Below, piece after piece: positions 9,195 through 18,070 of a stretch of 64,000 bases of DNA. The position numbers were made by a program, and so were the translations under genes. The DNA lies in the NCBI RefSeq assembly GCF_002929555.1, contig NZ_PJJP01000039.1:682001-746000 (forward strand), read 5' to 3'. Every line of letters begins with the position of its first letter. Positions within the stretch are counted from its first letter, which is position 1. Below the pieces are notes generated by a model. It was given only the letters and a program-made list of their open reading frames with translations. It made no database searches and had not been told where the DNA came from. This DNA comes from Cryobacterium sp. N22 (GTDB lineage: Bacteria > Actinomycetota > Actinomycetes > Actinomycetales > Microbacteriaceae).

Positions 9195-10403
9195 ATGACA
9201 TTCATCCGCTCCGAGCGTTACGCCGCCGGATTCCTCCTCCTGGCCGGCGTGCTCGGGTTGATCGCCGCGAACCTCTCGTTCGGCCCCGCTCTGATCGAGG
9301 CCGCCAACGAGCACCTGCACACCGGATTGTTCGGCCTGGACCTGTCGGCCAAGCACTGGATCAGCGACGGCCTGCTCGCGGTGTTCTTCTTCCTCATCGC
9401 CATCGAGCTCAAGCGGGAACTGGTGATCGGCGACCTGAACAGCTTCGGCAAGGCGGCGCTGCCGGCCCTCGCCGCGCTCGGCGGCGTCGTCGTTCCGGCC
9501 GGCATCTACCTGCTGCTCACCCAGGGCTCGGGCCTCGCGGCCGGCTGGCCGGTGCCCACGGCCACCGACATCGCCTTCGCCCTGGGCGTGCTCGCGGTGT
9601 TCGGCCGGGGCATCCCCACCCGGGTGCGGGTGTTCCTGCTGGCCCTGGCGGTGCTCGACGACCTCGTGGCGATCCTGATCATCGCGTTCTTCTTCACCCA
9701 GGACCCCCAGCTGCAGTACATCGGCTTCGCCGCCATCGCCGCCACCCTCTTCGGGGTGACCAGCCGGATGCTCAAGCCGCGCGCGGCGTGGGTTCTGGGG
9801 CGCAAGCCCACCTGGCCTATCGTGCTGGCCCTGACCGTTCTGGGCGTAACGACCTGGTACTTCACCTACCTCTCCGGCGTGCACGCCACCATCGCCGGGG
9901 TGATCCTCGGCCTGGTGATGGCCCGGGTGCCCGGCGGCCGCACCCACCACGTCCTGGAGCCGTACTCCAACGCGGTGATCCTGCCGCTGTTCGCGTTCTC
10001 GGCGGCGCTGGTCGCGATCCCGCAGGTGAGCCTGGCCGAACTGAGCCCGGCGTTCTGGGGAATCCTGGTGGCCCTGCCGGTGGGAAAGCTGATCGGCATC
10101 ACCCTGGCCGGCAGCCTGGGCAGCCTGATCTCCAAGCGGCCCAACGGGTCCAGGTCCGGGCTCAAGTTCGCCGACATCGTCATGGTCGCCTGCCTGGGCG
10201 GCATCGGCTTCACGGTGTCCCTGCTGATGGGCGCGCTCGCCTTCGCCGGCAGAGTCGAGGTGGTCGACGAGGCCACCCTCGCCGTGCTGCTGGGCTCGGG
10301 CTTCGCGATCCTGGTCTCGGCCGTCGTGGTCAGTGGGCGGGCACGGCAGTATCGACGGGCCGCGGAAACACTGCATCCAGCAGCGAGCCCGTCCACGCGA
10401 TAA
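9195..10403 (+). CDS. nhaA: Na+/H+ antiporter NhaA
   Basis: Twelve-helix inner membrane antiporter that expels Na+ (and Li+) in exchange for protons at alkaline pH. The 402-residue product contains the ion-binding region: PTATDIAFALGVLAVFG (Asp of helix IV) and LALAVLDDLVAILI (Asp-Asp pair of helix V), both intact. ELVIGDL and GFTVSLLMGALAF near the C-terminus also match the family. I chose ATG at 9195, preceded by ACAGGA. An upstream GTG at 9087 would translate the structured leader. The 3' end overlaps the end of mfd by 74 bp on the opposite strand. Confidence 0.95.
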   Translation: MTFIRSERYAAGFLLLAGVLGLIAANLSFGPALIEAANEHLHTGLFGLDLSAKHWISDGLLAVFFFLIAIELKRELVIGDLNSFGKAALPALAALGGVVVPAGIYLLLTQGSGLAAGWPVPTATDIAFALGVLAVFGRGIPTRVRVFLLALAVLDDLVAILIIAFFFTQDPQLQYIGFAAIAATLFGVTSRMLKPRAAWVLGRKPTWPIVLALTVLGVTTWYFTYLSGVHATIAGVILGLVMARVPGGRTHHVLEPYSNAVILPLFAFSAALVAIPQVSLAELSPAFWGILVALPVGKLIGITLAGSLGSLISKRPNGSRSGLKFADIVMVACLGGIGFTVSLLMGALAFAGRVEVVDEATLAVLLGSGFAILVSAVVVSGRARQYRRAAETLHPAASPSTR

Positions 10404-13400
10404 GCGCGGCATCGTTCGGCGCCTCGCCGTTGGGGCGGGGCAGCGGCACGATCATCGACCCGGCCGCGGCCGAGTACTTGGCGCCGGGGTACATCCGCTG
10501 CACCCGCACCTGCATCGAATCGGCCAGGTCGACCGGGGCCACACGCAGGTTGGAGCCCATCGCCACGACCTCGCCGAGCCCGGCCTGCTGGGCGTGCCTG
10601 CGCAGCCTGGACACGGCGATGAGGTTCGTAACCGCCTCCGGCGGTTCGCCGTACCGGTCGGTGAGTTCCTCGAGCACGAGACCGATCTGGTCGGCGGCGG
10701 CCGCGAGCCCGCTGGCGCCGGAGAGCTTTTGGTAGGCCTCCAGCCGCAACCGCTCGCTGTCGACGTACTCCTCGGGGATGTGCGCGTCGACGGGCAGCTC
10801 GAGCCGCAGCTCGGTCTGGCCCTCGGCGACGTCGCCGCGGAAGGTGGACACGGCCTCACCGATCATCCGCAGGTACAGGTCGAAGCCGACCCCGGCGATG
10901 TGGCCGGCCTGCTCGCCGCCGAGCAGGTTGCCGGCACCACGGATCTCGAGGTCCTTCAGGGCCACCTGCATCCCGGCGCCGAGTTCGTTGTTGGCCGCGA
11001 TGGTGGCGAGCCGGTCGTGCGCGATCTCGCTCAGCGGCTTGTTCTCGTCGTAGAGGAAGTAGGCGTAGGCCCGCTCCCGGCCACGGCCCACCCGGCCGCG
11101 CAGCTGGTGCAGCTGGCTGAGGCCGTACTTGTCGGCCCGGTCGATGATGATGGTGTTCGCGTTGGCGATGTCCAGGCCGGTCTCGATGATGGTCGTGGAG
11201 ACCAGGATGTCGAACTTGTTCTCCCAGAAGTCCACCACCACCTGCTCCAGCTGCGCCTCGGGCAGCTGCCCGTGCGCCACGGCGATGCGTGCCTCCGGCA
11301 CCAGCTCGGCCAGCTGCGCCGCCACCCGGTTGATGCTGGAGACCCGGTTGTGCACGAAGAAGATCTGGCCCTCGCGCAGCAGTTCGCGGCGGATGGCGGC
11401 GGCAACCTGGCGGTCGGAGTACGGCCCGACGAAGGTGAGGATCGGGTGCCGGTCCTCCGGCGGGGTGGCCAGGGTCGACATCTCGCGGATGCCGGTGACA
11501 GCCATCTCCAGGGTGCGCGGGATGGGCGTGGCGCTCATCGCGAGAATGTCGACGTTGGTCTTGAGCTTCTTGAGCGCGTCCTTGTGCTCCACGCCGAAAC
11601 GCTGTTCCTCGTCGATGATGACCAGGCCGAGGTCCTTGAAGACGGTGCTCTCCGAGAGCAGCCGGTGGGTGCCGATGACCATGTCGACGGTTCCGTCGAG
11701 CATCCCGGCCACGGTCTCGCGGGACTCCTTGTCGGTCTGGAACCGGCTCAGGGCCCGCAGGTGGATCGGGAAGCCGGCGAAGCGTTCCTGGAAGGTCTCC
11801 ATGTGCTGGCGCACGAGCAGGGTGGTGGGCACGAGCATGGCCACCTGCTTGCCGTCCTGGATGGCCTTGAACGCGGCGCGCACGGCGACCTCGGTCTTGC
11901 CGAAGCCGACGTCGCCGGAGAGCAGCCGGTCCATCGGGATGGGCCGTTCCATGTCGGCCTTGACCTCGTCGATGGTGGTGAGCTGGTCGGGCGTCTCCGC
12001 GAACGGGAACGCCTCCTCGAGCTCGCGCTGCCAGGGAGTGTCGGGGCCGAACGCGTGCCCCTTGCTGGCCATCCGTGCGGAGTACAGCTTGACGAGCTCG
12101 ACGGCGATGTCGCGCACCGCCCGGCGGGCCTTGGTCTTCGCGGCCGACCAGTCGCTGCCGCCCATCTTCGACAGGGCGGGCGCCTCACCGCCGACGTAGC
12201 GGCTGACCAGGTCGAGCTGGTCGGTGGGCACGTAGAGCTTGTCGCCGCCGTGGCCGCGCTTGGACGGCGCATACTCCAGGACCAGGTATTCGCGGGTGGT
12301 CTTGACCGGGTTGCGGCCGCCGCTGGAGACCTCACGCTGGGTCAGCTCGAGGAACCGGCCGATACCGTGGGTCTGGTGCACGACGTGGTCGCCGGTCTTC
12401 AGCTGCAACGGGTCGACGACGTTCTTCCGCCGGCTGGCGAGCTTCTTGATCTGGCGGGCGTCGTAGCCGACGGTGCGGCCGTAGAACTCGCTCTCGCTGA
12501 CCAGGGTCAGCTTGGTTTCGGGGATCTCGAAGCCGTGGGCGATGGAGGCCTTGAGCAGGTAGGCGATGCCCGGTTCCGGGTCCGCCGGGAATTCCTCGAC
12601 GATACGGGCGGGCAGTTCCGCACCGGCGAGCACGTCGGCGGCGCGTTCGACCAGGCCGGCGCCCTGCGCGACGACGGCGACGGTCCAACCGTCCTTGAGC
12701 CGGCCGCCCAGGTGCCCGACGGCGCCCTCGACGCTGCCGGCGAAACTGGGCACGGCGTCGCCCTCGATGCGGATGGTGAGCAGTTCGTCGATCTCGCGGT
12801 GCTCCGGCAGCACCGCGATGTCGGTGGGGGCGGCCTGGAAGGAGCTCAGCGTCCACCAGACCCGCTCGGTGGCGGGGGCGCCCGGGGCGGAGTACCGCAC
12901 GGCGTCGCGCAGGGTGCCCAGGGTGAGGAAGTCGCCGGAGGCCAGGTCGATCGGCGCCTCGGCGCCGGCGGTGGCGGCGTTCCAGGCGGCGGAGAGGAAC
13001 TCCCGGTTGGTCTCGGCGAGGCTGATGGCGCGGGAGGCGACCCGCTCCGGCGAGATCACGGCGACGGCGGCCTGGCGGGGCAGGTAGTGGGTGACGGGCA
13101 CGAGCCTGTCGACGAGCGCCGGCGCGAGGCTTTCCATGCCCTCGACGGGGATGCCCTCGGCCACCTTGGCGAGCAGGCCCGCCAGGCTCGGGAACTCGTG
13201 CTGCATCTCCCGGGCACGCTGCCGCACGGCGGGGCTGAGCAGCAGTTCGCGGCTGGGCGGCAGGGTCACCGATGTGATGGGTTCGGGCATCGAACGCTGG
13301 TCGGCCACCGCGAAGGAGCGAATCTGCTCGACCTCGTCGCCGAAGAACTCGATGCGGTACGGGTGCGCGGCCATCGGCGGGAACACGTCGAGGATGCCGC

Positions 13401-13965
13401 CGCGCACGGCGAACTCACCGCGCCTGGTGACCATGTCCACCCGGGCGTATGCCACGTTGACGAGGTCGACGGCGATGGCGGAGAGGTCGTGGCCGCGGCC
13501 GCCGGCGGTGAGCTCGAGCGGGTCGTAGTCGGTGAGGTTGTCGGCCACGGGCTGCAGGGCCGCGCGCACCGAGGCCACCACGATGAGGGGACGACGGGTG
13601 GCCGCATCCTCTGCCTCCCAGTCGCGCATCCGCCGCAGGGCGTACAGCCGGCGGCCCACGATCTCGGCGCTGGGGCTGAGCCGCTCGTGCGGCAGGGTCT
13701 CCCAGGCGGGGAACTCGACGATCTCGGCGTCGTCGGAGAAGCAGCCCAGGTTCTCCCGCAGCGCCTCAGACTCGCGGCCGGTGGCGGTGATGACCAGCAG
13801 CGCCCTGCCCTTGTCCAGCCTGTCGCGCTGCTCGAGCAGCGCGGCCAGCAGCGGCGCGCGGAGGCCCTCGGTGAGCGAGAAATCGGCGTCACGGGCCGCG
13901 CAGGCGAGGGCCGCATCAAACGTGGAGGCACGCGAAAGCGCCGGAATCAAGCCCTGAAGAATCAC
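10330..13965 (-). CDS. mfd: Transcription-repair coupling factor Mfd
   Basis: A 1211-residue DNA translocase that removes RNA polymerase stalled at lesions and recruits UvrA. The N-terminal third has the UvrB-like module (ATGRESEALRENL, GGILDVFPPM). The RNA polymerase-interacting domain follows (KTGDHVVHQTHGIGRFL). The RecG-like motor carries Walker A GDVGFGKTEVAVRAAF, DEEQ in IIDEEQRFGVEHK, SATPIPRTL and the QLRGRVGRGRERAYAYF motif. A C-terminal TRCF domain ends the protein. The start is GTG with only a weak ribosome-binding site. The C-terminal 74 bp overlap nhaA on the other strand. The gap to the upstream pth stop is 23 bases, so the two are probably co-transcribed. Confidence 0.97.
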   Translation of the reverse strand: MILQGLIPALSRASTFDAALACAARDADFSLTEGLRAPLLAALLEQRDRLDKGRALLVITATGRESEALRENLGCFSDDAEIVEFPAWETLPHERLSPSAEIVGRRLYALRRMRDWEAEDAATRRPLIVVASVRAALQPVADNLTDYDPLELTAGGRGHDLSAIAVDLVNVAYARVDMVTRRGEFAVRGGILDVFPPMAAHPYRIEFFGDEVEQIRSFAVADQRSMPEPITSVTLPPSRELLLSPAVRQRAREMQHEFPSLAGLLAKVAEGIPVEGMESLAPALVDRLVPVTHYLPRQAAVAVISPERVASRAISLAETNREFLSAAWNAATAGAEAPIDLASGDFLTLGTLRDAVRYSAPGAPATERVWWTLSSFQAAPTDIAVLPEHREIDELLTIRIEGDAVPSFAGSVEGAVGHLGGRLKDGWTVAVVAQGAGLVERAADVLAGAELPARIVEEFPADPEPGIAYLLKASIAHGFEIPETKLTLVSESEFYGRTVGYDARQIKKLASRRKNVVDPLQLKTGDHVVHQTHGIGRFLELTQREVSSGGRNPVKTTREYLVLEYAPSKRGHGGDKLYVPTDQLDLVSRYVGGEAPALSKMGGSDWSAAKTKARRAVRDIAVELVKLYSARMASKGHAFGPDTPWQRELEEAFPFAETPDQLTTIDEVKADMERPIPMDRLLSGDVGFGKTEVAVRAAFKAIQDGKQVAMLVPTTLLVRQHMETFQERFAGFPIHLRALSRFQTDKESRETVAGMLDGTVDMVIGTHRLLSESTVFKDLGLVIIDEEQRFGVEHKDALKKLKTNVDILAMSATPIPRTLEMAVTGIREMSTLATPPEDRHPILTFVGPYSDRQVAAAIRRELLREGQIFFVHNRVSSINRVAAQLAELVPEARIAVAHGQLPEAQLEQVVVDFWENKFDILVSTTIIETGLDIANANTIIIDRADKYGLSQLHQLRGRVGRGRERAYAYFLYDENKPLSEIAHDRLATIAANNELGAGMQVALKDLEIRGAGNLLGGEQAGHIAGVGFDLYLRMIGEAVSTFRGDVAEGQTELRLELPVDAHIPEEYVDSERLRLEAYQKLSGASGLAAAADQIGLVLEELTDRYGEPPEAVTNLIAVSRLRRHAQQAGLGEVVAMGSNLRVAPVDLADSMQVRVQRMYPGAKYSAAAGSMIVPLPRPNGEAPNDAALIAWTGSLLDAVFPRPVDTAVPAH

Positions 13966-13988
13966 CGCACAAGTCTACGGGTAGTTTT

Positions 13989-14576
13989 CTAGGCGGGCGG
14001 GGCGTGGAACTTCTGCTGCGCGGCGGTGACACCCTCGGCGGCGATCATCTCGATCGCATCCGCCGCGTCCTCGAGCATGATCCCCAGGGTGCTGCGCTCG
14101 GTGCTGGAGAAGTCGTGCAACACGAAGTCGGCGGCGTTCTGGCGGCCGGGCGGGCGGCCGATGCCCATCCGGATGCGGGTGAACTCGTTGCTGCCGGTGG
14201 CGGCGATGATGTCGCGCACCCCGTTGTGGCCGCCGTGGCCGCCGCCCACCTTGATCTTGAGGGTGTCGAACGGCAGGTCGAGTTCGTCGTGCACGACGAT
14301 GAGGCGGGAGACGTCGAGGGAGTAGAACCGCAGCAGGGCCGCGACGGGGCCGCCGGAGAGATTCATGAAGCTGTTCGGCTTGGCCAGAATCAGCTTGGGG
14401 CCGCCGGGGAAGCTGCGTCCCTCGGCGACGGCGGAGTTCGCCTTGTGGTTCTTGAAGTTCGCGCGCAGCCGGTCGGCGAGCACGGCCGTGACCATGTGGC
14501 CGACGTTGTGGCGGTTACCGGCGTAGCCGGGCCCGGGGTTACCGAGCCCGACTACGAGCCAGAGATTCTCGTCCAG
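13989..14576 (-). CDS. pth: Peptidyl-tRNA hydrolase, apparently starting at CTG
   Basis: Monomeric cytosolic esterase that recycles tRNAs from peptidyl-tRNA dropped by ribosomes. The reading from CTG at 14576-14574 gives 195 residues with the full N-terminal signature: VVGLGNPGPGYAGNRHNVGH (catalytic His within RHNVG), then KPNSFMNLSGG and the Asp of HDELDLPF. The first ATG in frame (14495) would delete the catalytic His and the substrate Asn. Between an in-frame TAA just upstream and the conserved GLGNPG there is no ATG, GTG or TTG. CTG is the only near-cognate start and has AAGGA five bases before it. The gene lies between rplY (46 bases upstream) and mfd, all on the minus strand. Confidence 0.93.
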   Translation of the reverse strand: MDENLWLVVGLGNPGPGYAGNRHNVGHMVTAVLADRLRANFKNHKANSAVAEGRSFPGGPKLILAKPNSFMNLSGGPVAALLRFYSLDVSRLIVVHDELDLPFDTLKIKVGGGHGGHNGVRDIIAATGSNEFTRIRMGIGRPPGRQNAADFVLHDFSSTERSTLGIMLEDAADAIEMIAAEGVTAAQQKFHAPPA

Positions 14577-14622
14577 GGGGTTCCTTTACACAAGTTTCTG
14601 TCCGGCGGGTGGAGGGGGAAGG

Positions 14623-15240
14623 CTACTCGGCGGCAGCGTCCTCGGCGGGAGCTTCTTCGCCCTCGACGGTCTCCTCTTCCTCTTCTTCCTCGGCCGGCAG
14701 GTGCACGCCGATGACGACCATCTCGGGGTCGGAGATGAGCGACGCGCCGGCGGGCAGCTTGATCTCGCTGGCGTGGATGAGGGTGCCGTCTTCGAGGCCC
14801 TCAACGTCCACGGTCACGCTCTGCGGGATGCTCGTGGCCTCAACCTCGAGCAGCAGGGTCTTGGCGTCGAGGTCGGCGGTGGTGCCGGGGGCGGTCTCAC
14901 CGGTGATGTGCACGGCAACCTCAACCTGGACCTTCTCGCCCTTGCGGATGACGATGAGGTCGAGGTGCTCGATGATCTGGCGAACCGGGTCCTTCTGCAC
15001 GTCCTTGACCAGGGTCAGGTGGGTGGTGCCTTCGACGTCGAGCTCGAGCACGGCGTTCGCGCGACGCAGCAGCAGGCCGATCTCGTGAGCCGGCAGCGCG
15101 ACGTGCACGGGCTCGGTGCCGTGGCCGTAAATGACGGCGGGGATCTTGCCCAGCACGCGCAGCTTGCGGGCCGCGCCCTTGCCGAAGCTGTTACGCGCGT
15201 CAGCGGAAATCTTGTTGTTGGTGTTCTTGGCCTCAGCCAT
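14623..15240 (-). CDS. rplY: 50S ribosomal protein L25/general stress protein Ctc
   Basis: Binds the 5S rRNA loop E region of the large subunit. The 205-residue product has the N-terminal L25 beta-barrel (RKLRVLGKIPAVIYGHG, residues about 25-41). The TL5/Ctc C-terminal beta domain follows (ASEIKLPAGASLISDPE), and a strongly acidic Glu/Ala tail ends the protein. AAGGAG lies five to six bases before the ATG. Two GC-rich hairpins stand immediately upstream of the ribosome-binding site, which suggests control at the leader. The order rplY-pth matches many bacteria. Confidence 0.95.
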   Translation of the reverse strand: MAEAKNTNNKISADARNSFGKGAARKLRVLGKIPAVIYGHGTEPVHVALPAHEIGLLLRRANAVLELDVEGTTHLTLVKDVQKDPVRQIIEHLDLIVIRKGEKVQVEVAVHITGETAPGTTADLDAKTLLLEVEATSIPQSVTVDVEGLEDGTLIHASEIKLPAGASLISDPEMVVIGVHLPAEEEEEEETVEGEEAPAEDAAAE

Positions 15241-15252
15241 GGTGTCTCCTTG

Positions 15253-15295
15253 CGGGCGACGTGCGCCCGGTATTGATTCGCGGGCTGATAGCCCG
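15253..15295 (-). promoter_or_regulatory. Two consecutive hairpins in the rplY leader
   Basis: On the minus strand CGGGCT-ATC-AGCCCG (15295-15281) is followed by CGGGCG-CACGT-CGCCCG (15269-15253), ending only a few bases before the AAGGAG of rplY. The placement could affect ribosome access; autoregulation is inference. The rest of the gap to gntR (15296-15465) shows no clear element. Confidence 0.4.
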
Positions 15296-15465
15296 ACGTG
15301 GATAGTGATTCAACTCGAACGCATGTCAGCGTGAGGAAAGACCGGGAAGGACTTTTCGCCGCGTCGATTACGGATTTCGCTGGCGCCGGTTTCCCGGCTG
15401 GCGCGAATCCCTCGCCGAAGTTCAACTCACCACTCTAGCGGACGGGCGCCGGCGGCGCGCGACGA

Positions 15466-15471
15466 TAGTGT
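15466..15471 (+). promoter_or_regulatory. -10 box TAGTGT, 7 nt before gntR ATG
   Basis: TANNNT hexamer that favours ATG at 15479 over the GTG at 15470, which would overlap the box. Confidence 0.5.
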
Positions 15472-15478
15472 GACGGGC

Positions 15479-16192
15479 ATGCCGTCGAGCCTGCACACCC
15501 GAGTGACCGAACACGTCGGACGGTCCATCGTCGACGGCGTCGTCCCTGCGGGCAGCGTCTTGCACTCCGACGAGATCGAGCGCAGCCAGGGGGTGAGCCG
15601 GTCCGTCATCCGCGAGTCGGTTCGGGTGCTCGCGTCGATCGGGCTTGTGGAGTCCGTCAAACGCGTGGGCATCCGGGTGCTGCCGCAGTCGGCCTGGAAC
15701 GCGTACGATCCCACCCTCATCCGCTGGCGCCTGCTCGGGCCGGGCAAGGGCGAGCAGCTGCGCTCTCTCACCGAACTGCGCGCGGCGGTCGAGCCGATGG
15801 CGGCCGAACTGGCCGCCAGGCACGCTCCGCAGCCGATGTCGGCCGAGATCCTGAACCTGGCCGCGCAGATGCGCACCGTGGGTCGCTCGGGCGACCTGGA
15901 GCTGTTCTTGGAACTGGACATCAAGTTCCACAGCCTGGTGCTGCACGGCTCGGGGAACGAGATGTTCGCCACCCTGGACGAGCCGATCGCGGCGGTCCTG
16001 TCCGGCCGCACCGACCTGGGCCTGATGCCGACGCACCCGCACGAGACCGCGTTGCAGTGGCACGTGGATGTGGCGGACGCGATCCAGGGCGGCCACCCGC
16101 AGAAGGCACGCGAGTCGATGGAGCTCATCATGCGCCGCACCATCGCCGAGGTGGAGCCGACCTGGGCCGACACCCCCCGGCTGTGGTTCTAA
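15479..16192 (+). CDS. GntR/FadR-type regulator of the gluconate locus
   Basis: Cytosolic repressor of the GntR superfamily, FCD subgroup, 237 residues. The N-terminal winged helix-turn-helix runs over about residues 5-65 (SIVDGVVPAGSVLHSDEIE, then GVSRSVIRESVRVLASIGLV). The all-helical FCD ligand domain follows, with metal-site residues in LELDIKFHSLVLHGSGNE and the final HVDVADAIQGGHPQKARE. It lies beside and convergent to idonate/gluconate catabolic genes, so gluconate, 6-phosphogluconate or idonate is the likely effector. A palindrome in the gntK promoter (20067-20077) is a candidate target. The start is set by the leaderless promoter box; GTG at 15470 is the alternative. Confidence 0.88.
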   Translation: MPSSLHTRVTEHVGRSIVDGVVPAGSVLHSDEIERSQGVSRSVIRESVRVLASIGLVESVKRVGIRVLPQSAWNAYDPTLIRWRLLGPGKGEQLRSLTELRAAVEPMAAELAARHAPQPMSAEILNLAAQMRTVGRSGDLELFLELDIKFHSLVLHGSGNEMFATLDEPIAAVLSGRTDLGLMPTHPHETALQWHVDVADAIQGGHPQKARESMELIMRRTIAEVEPTWADTPRLWF

Positions 16193-16198
16193 ACCGGC

Positions 16199-17254
16199 TC
16201 AGCGCTCACTGGGCTCGGCGAACCTGAGCAGCACTTTCCCGGACACGGCAGAGTCCCTGGCCACACCGAACGCCTCAATGGCGTCCGCCGCGGCGAACTC
16301 GTGGGTCACCACCGGGTCGACCGAGAGCGACCCGTCGGCCAGGGCCGCGAGCACCTCGTCGATCTCGTCGTTGAACCTGAACGAGCCGACCAGCTCGAGC
16401 TCGCGGGAAATGGCCAGCGAGATGAGCGCCGGCTGTTCGCCGGCGGGCAACAGCCCCACCATGACCACCCGGCCGCCGCGGGCGGCGCCGCGGAACGCCG
16501 AGGCCAGGCCACGCGGGCTGCCGGAGGATTCGAAGACCACGTCGGCCTGCACCGCCTGGATGGCCTCCGCGTCGGTGGCGGCCAGGGTGCCGGTCGCTCC
16601 GAGGCGTTCTGCCCGCTCCCGGGGCTGGTCGTGCATGTCCGTCGCGATGATCTCGGCCGCGCCGGCGCGCTTGGCCACGGCGATGATGAGCGAGCCGATC
16701 GGGCCCGCGCCGATCACGAGCACCCGTTTGCCGGTCACGGAACCGGCCCGCGACACCGCGTGCCAGGCGACCGCGGCAGGTTCGGCCAGGGCGGCCTCGC
16801 GCAGGCCGAGTCCGGCGGGCAGTGGGCGGAGCATCCGGCCGGGCAGGGCCACGAACCGAGCGAAGGCCCCCTCGGTGTGCGGGTACCTGGCCGCACTGCC
16901 GAGGTAGCTGCAGCCCGGCGAGAGGTTGGGTCGCTCGGTCGGGTACCGGGAGCCGTCGCCGGGGCCCGGGGTGGCCGGGTGCACGGCCACGAGGGTGCCC
17001 GCGGCCGGGCCGCTGCCGTCGGCCGCCTGGCGCACGACGGTGCCGACGACCTCGTGGCCGAGCAGCATGGGCGCCTTGAGGATGGACTCCCCCGCGGCGC
17101 CGTGCTGCCAGTAGTGCAGGTCTGACCCGCAGATGCCGCCGTAGGCGACCTCGACGAGAGCCTCATCGGCGGCCGGTTGCGGCACCGGTACGGTGTCGAC
17201 GCGCAGGTCGCCGGCGGCGTGGGCGACCACGGCCAGGGTTTCTGTGGGTGTCAT
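16199..17254 (-). CDS. idnD: L-idonate 5-dehydrogenase-like zinc alcohol dehydrogenase
   Basis: Medium-chain dehydrogenase/reductase of 351 residues expected to oxidise L-idonate to 5-keto-D-gluconate with NAD(P). Catalytic zinc ligands are Cys42 (GGICGSDLHYW), His67-Glu68 (LGHEVVG) and the Glu of LAEPAAV. The Rossmann motif is VIGAGPIGSLII. The structural-zinc lobe, normally four cysteines, here reads GPGDGSRYPTERPNLSPGCS, leaving one Cys, so the structural zinc is probably absent. The GSAARYPHTEGAF stretch that follows matches IdnD. The start is ATG with AAGGAG nine bases upstream. It is the last gene of the gntK-gntP-idnO-idnD run, and its context supports idonate over other polyols. Confidence 0.85.
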   Translation of the reverse strand: MTPTETLAVVAHAAGDLRVDTVPVPQPAADEALVEVAYGGICGSDLHYWQHGAAGESILKAPMLLGHEVVGTVVRQAADGSGPAAGTLVAVHPATPGPGDGSRYPTERPNLSPGCSYLGSAARYPHTEGAFARFVALPGRMLRPLPAGLGLREAALAEPAAVAWHAVSRAGSVTGKRVLVIGAGPIGSLIIAVAKRAGAAEIIATDMHDQPRERAERLGATGTLAATDAEAIQAVQADVVFESSGSPRGLASAFRGAARGGRVVMVGLLPAGEQPALISLAISRELELVGSFRFNDEIDEVLAALADGSLSVDPVVTHEFAAADAIEAFGVARDSAVSGKVLLRFAEPSER

Positions 17255-17274
17255 GAGCACAATCTCCTTGGGTG

Positions 17275-18057
17275 TCAGACGACGACGGTCATGCCGCCGT
17301 CGATGAAGATGACCTGGCCGTTGACGAACGCCGAGGCGTCCCCGGCCAGCCACAGGGCCGGCCCGACGAGGTCCGCGGTCGTTCCCCAGCGGTGCGCGGG
17401 GGTGCGGCCGAGGATCCACTGGTTGAAGGTGTCGTCGTCGACGAGCTTCTGGGTCATCTCGGTGTGGATGTAACCGGGTGCGATGGCGTTGATGGTGAGG
17501 CCGTGCCCGGCCCACTCGGCGGTCATCGCGCGGGTGAGGTTGCGGATGCCGCCCTTGGACGCCGTGTAGGCGCCGATGGTGGGCCGGGCCAGGTCGGCCT
17601 GCACCGAGGCCACGTTGATGATGGTGCCCTCGCCGCGTTCGATCATGTGGCGCGCGGCGGCGCGGCCGACCAGGAACGCGCTGGTGAGATTGGTCGTCAG
17701 CACCCGCTCCCAGTCAGCCAGGGCGAGGTCGAGCAGCGGCACGCGGTGCTGGATACCCGCGTTGTTGACCAGGATGCGCAGCGGCCCGACCTCGTTCTCG
17801 ATCCAGGCGATCCCCGCAACCACAGCCGCCTCATCCGTCACATCGAAGGCGCGGGCGTAGACCCGGTCGGCCCCGAACCGCGCGGTGAACTCGGCCTGGG
17901 TGGCCGCCAGCCGCTCGGGGTCGACGCCGTTGAGGACCACGACGGCGCCGGCTTCGGCGAAACCCTCCGCGATGGAGCGGCCGATCCCGCGGCTGGAGCC
18001 GGTGACCAGGGCGACCCGGCCGGTGATGTCGAACGGTGAGTGTGTCTGAGTTGCCAT
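17275..18057 (-). CDS. idnO: Gluconate 5-dehydrogenase (SDR)
   Basis: Short-chain dehydrogenase of 260 residues that interconverts 5-keto-D-gluconate and D-gluconate with NADP(H), the step after IdnD. It shows the cofactor motif GSSRGIGRSIAE (residues 20-31) and LVNNAGIQHRVPLLDL. The catalytic Ser is in NVASVQ, the Tyr-x3-Lys is GAYTASKGG, and the typical tail is PGYIHTEMTQKL. The IQHR element after NNAG is typical of gluconate 5-dehydrogenases. It lies 13 bases after gntP and 20 bases before idnD on the same strand. Confidence 0.92.
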   Translation of the reverse strand: MATQTHSPFDITGRVALVTGSSRGIGRSIAEGFAEAGAVVVLNGVDPERLAATQAEFTARFGADRVYARAFDVTDEAAVVAGIAWIENEVGPLRILVNNAGIQHRVPLLDLALADWERVLTTNLTSAFLVGRAAARHMIERGEGTIINVASVQADLARPTIGAYTASKGGIRNLTRAMTAEWAGHGLTINAIAPGYIHTEMTQKLVDDDTFNQWILGRTPAHRWGTTADLVGPALWLAGDASAFVNGQVIFIDGGMTVVV

Positions 18058-18070
18058 GAGGTGCCTCTCC

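Noticed and set aside
10333-13992. A 1219-codon open frame on the plus strand opposite mfd
   Set aside because: It is the antisense shadow of a high-GC gene; the minus-strand frame has all Mfd motifs.
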